Positions 63,205-64,000 of a stretch of 64,000 nucleotides of DNA are shown piece after piece. Below the pieces are notes generated by a model that made no database searches, was not told the DNA's origin, and worked only from the letters and a program-made list of their open reading frames with translations. Source of the DNA: Gyrodactylus bullatarudis (taxonomy: Eukaryota; Platyhelminthes; Monogenea; Gyrodactylidea; Gyrodactylidae). The position numbers were made by a program, and so were the translations under genes. Every line of letters starts with the position of its first letter. Position 1 is the stretch's first letter. Where the stretch lies: positions 1-64,000 of the forward strand of contig SSNU01000095.1 in assembly GCA_012064415.1 (NCBI GenBank), read 5' to 3'.

Positions 63205-63860
63205 AATGCACCAAATTTCCTCTTTTTCAACATTTGTGCTCAAAATTTTTATCGATTTCAAATATTTGGAGCAGTTAAATGCAGATATTTGAGATCAACA
63301 TTAGACAAAGGATTCGAATTAATCATAATTGTGGGAAATCGAAAAATTTGAATTTATTGATTAGCACGAAGAGGGATGATACAAAATTAAAAAGTTAGCT
63401 TTTTCTTGAAAAAAGTAGATTCCATTCTCCCTCCACGGCCCAATTCGAATTCTTTGTCTAATGCTGATCTCGAATATCTGCATTTAATTACTCCAAATAT
63501 ATATACATATAGTCCAAAGATTGATTTTAGGGATCACAGTAAAAGCGATTAACCCCATAAAATGTTGACTCAAAAATTCATCGATTTTCAAGCAGTAAAA
63601 ATGATCACAAACTCAAAATTTAATTTTCTCACGATTGTTAAAATTTGATTAAGTATATTCGATTTTTTTTTCTTCTAGGAAGTTTGACGCTAATTCGAGA
63701 ATTGAAATACGCCAAAATTAAAAAATTGATTTTTCAAATTTTTTAAATGTGAATGTGGGCCTCATGATACAGATTCCCAAAAATCTTGATCAAATCCGAT
63801 TTCTTGATGAGAATATTGAGGATTTTGTAAAAAAATCTTCATACATTAACTAGTTCAAGT
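63205..63860. repeat. Type C foldback element, left end degraded
   Basis: Interior inversion: CAGATATTTGAGATCAACAT at 63281 against ATGCTGATCTCGAATATCTG at 63451. Right end AAATCCGATTTCTTGATGAG then CTTCATACATTAACTAG. Borders nothing recognisable at the window end. Confidence 0.6.
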
Positions 63861-64000
63861 ACAGTATTGATAAATATTCCTACTGATGTTATTTTTAGAT
63901 AAGATGTCTATCGACGAATGTATTTCTCAATGAAATTTACACAGGTGAAGTAGTCAATTGTCCTTTGCACTGTAAAGTATTTTTTCATATCGAATCTTTT

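Noticed and set aside
1..64000. CRISPR arrays, operons, prophage or bacterial genes
   Set aside because: The direct repeats seen are interspersed transposons, genes have introns, and no regular repeat-spacer array or ribosome-binding-site layout exists.

Overview
The window is a 64 kb piece of an AT-rich (roughly 70% A+T by eye) animal nuclear genome. Genes are split by GT-AG introns. The three host genes (a Ras-GRF exchange factor, a Boule/DAZ-like RNA-binding protein, an organic-anion transporter) belong to metazoan families, and much of the rest is transposons typical of invertebrates: Penelope-like elements, CR1/jockey-like LINEs, piggyBac, Ginger-like, hAT-like MITEs and tRNA-derived SINEs. 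I cannot name the species. Nothing looks bacterial or viral.

Layout. 1-3.1 kb: transposon debris (an 81-bp inverted repeat, a decayed Penelope tail, a decayed DDE-type transposon ORF). 3.16-50.1 kb, + strand: one large RASGRF gene. I could trace 22 exons, from the coiled coil after the first PH domain through IQ, DH, second PH, REM, a Ser/Ala-rich linker and the CDC25-type RasGEF domain to the stop codon. The exons sum to one open frame of about 1286 codons; the 5' exons (first PH domain) were not found. Its introns range from 50 bp to nearly 7 kb, and the long ones are packed with mobile DNA, above all long inverted-repeat (foldback) elements. 52.2-53.2 kb, +: a compact boule-like gene with one RRM. 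53.8-55.3 kb, -: a dead LINE. 55.6-56.7 kb, +: first coding exon of an SLCO/OATP transporter whose remaining exons lie beyond the window or past a long intron. 61.0-63.0 kb: a complete piggyBac element with intact transposase, TTAA target duplications, 16-bp terminal inverted repeats and three copies of a 20-bp subterminal palindrome.

The most unusual aspect is the number of large palindromes, at several scales: 0.4-0.7 kb foldbacks (at least ten), a 1.2 kb palindrome inserted into a Penelope reverse transcriptase, and a 2.2 kb palindrome whose two 740-bp arms each carry a CCAAT-type motif, a Cys-rich reading frame and a splice donor. There is also an 857-bp Ginger-type element with TGTTA ends that keeps only the C-terminal Cys-rich part of its transposase. 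An assembly gap of 605 N (16501-17105) lies inside the Penelope element.

The host genes have no visible functional link to each other. The interplay is between the long RASGRF introns and successive, often nested, transposon insertions.
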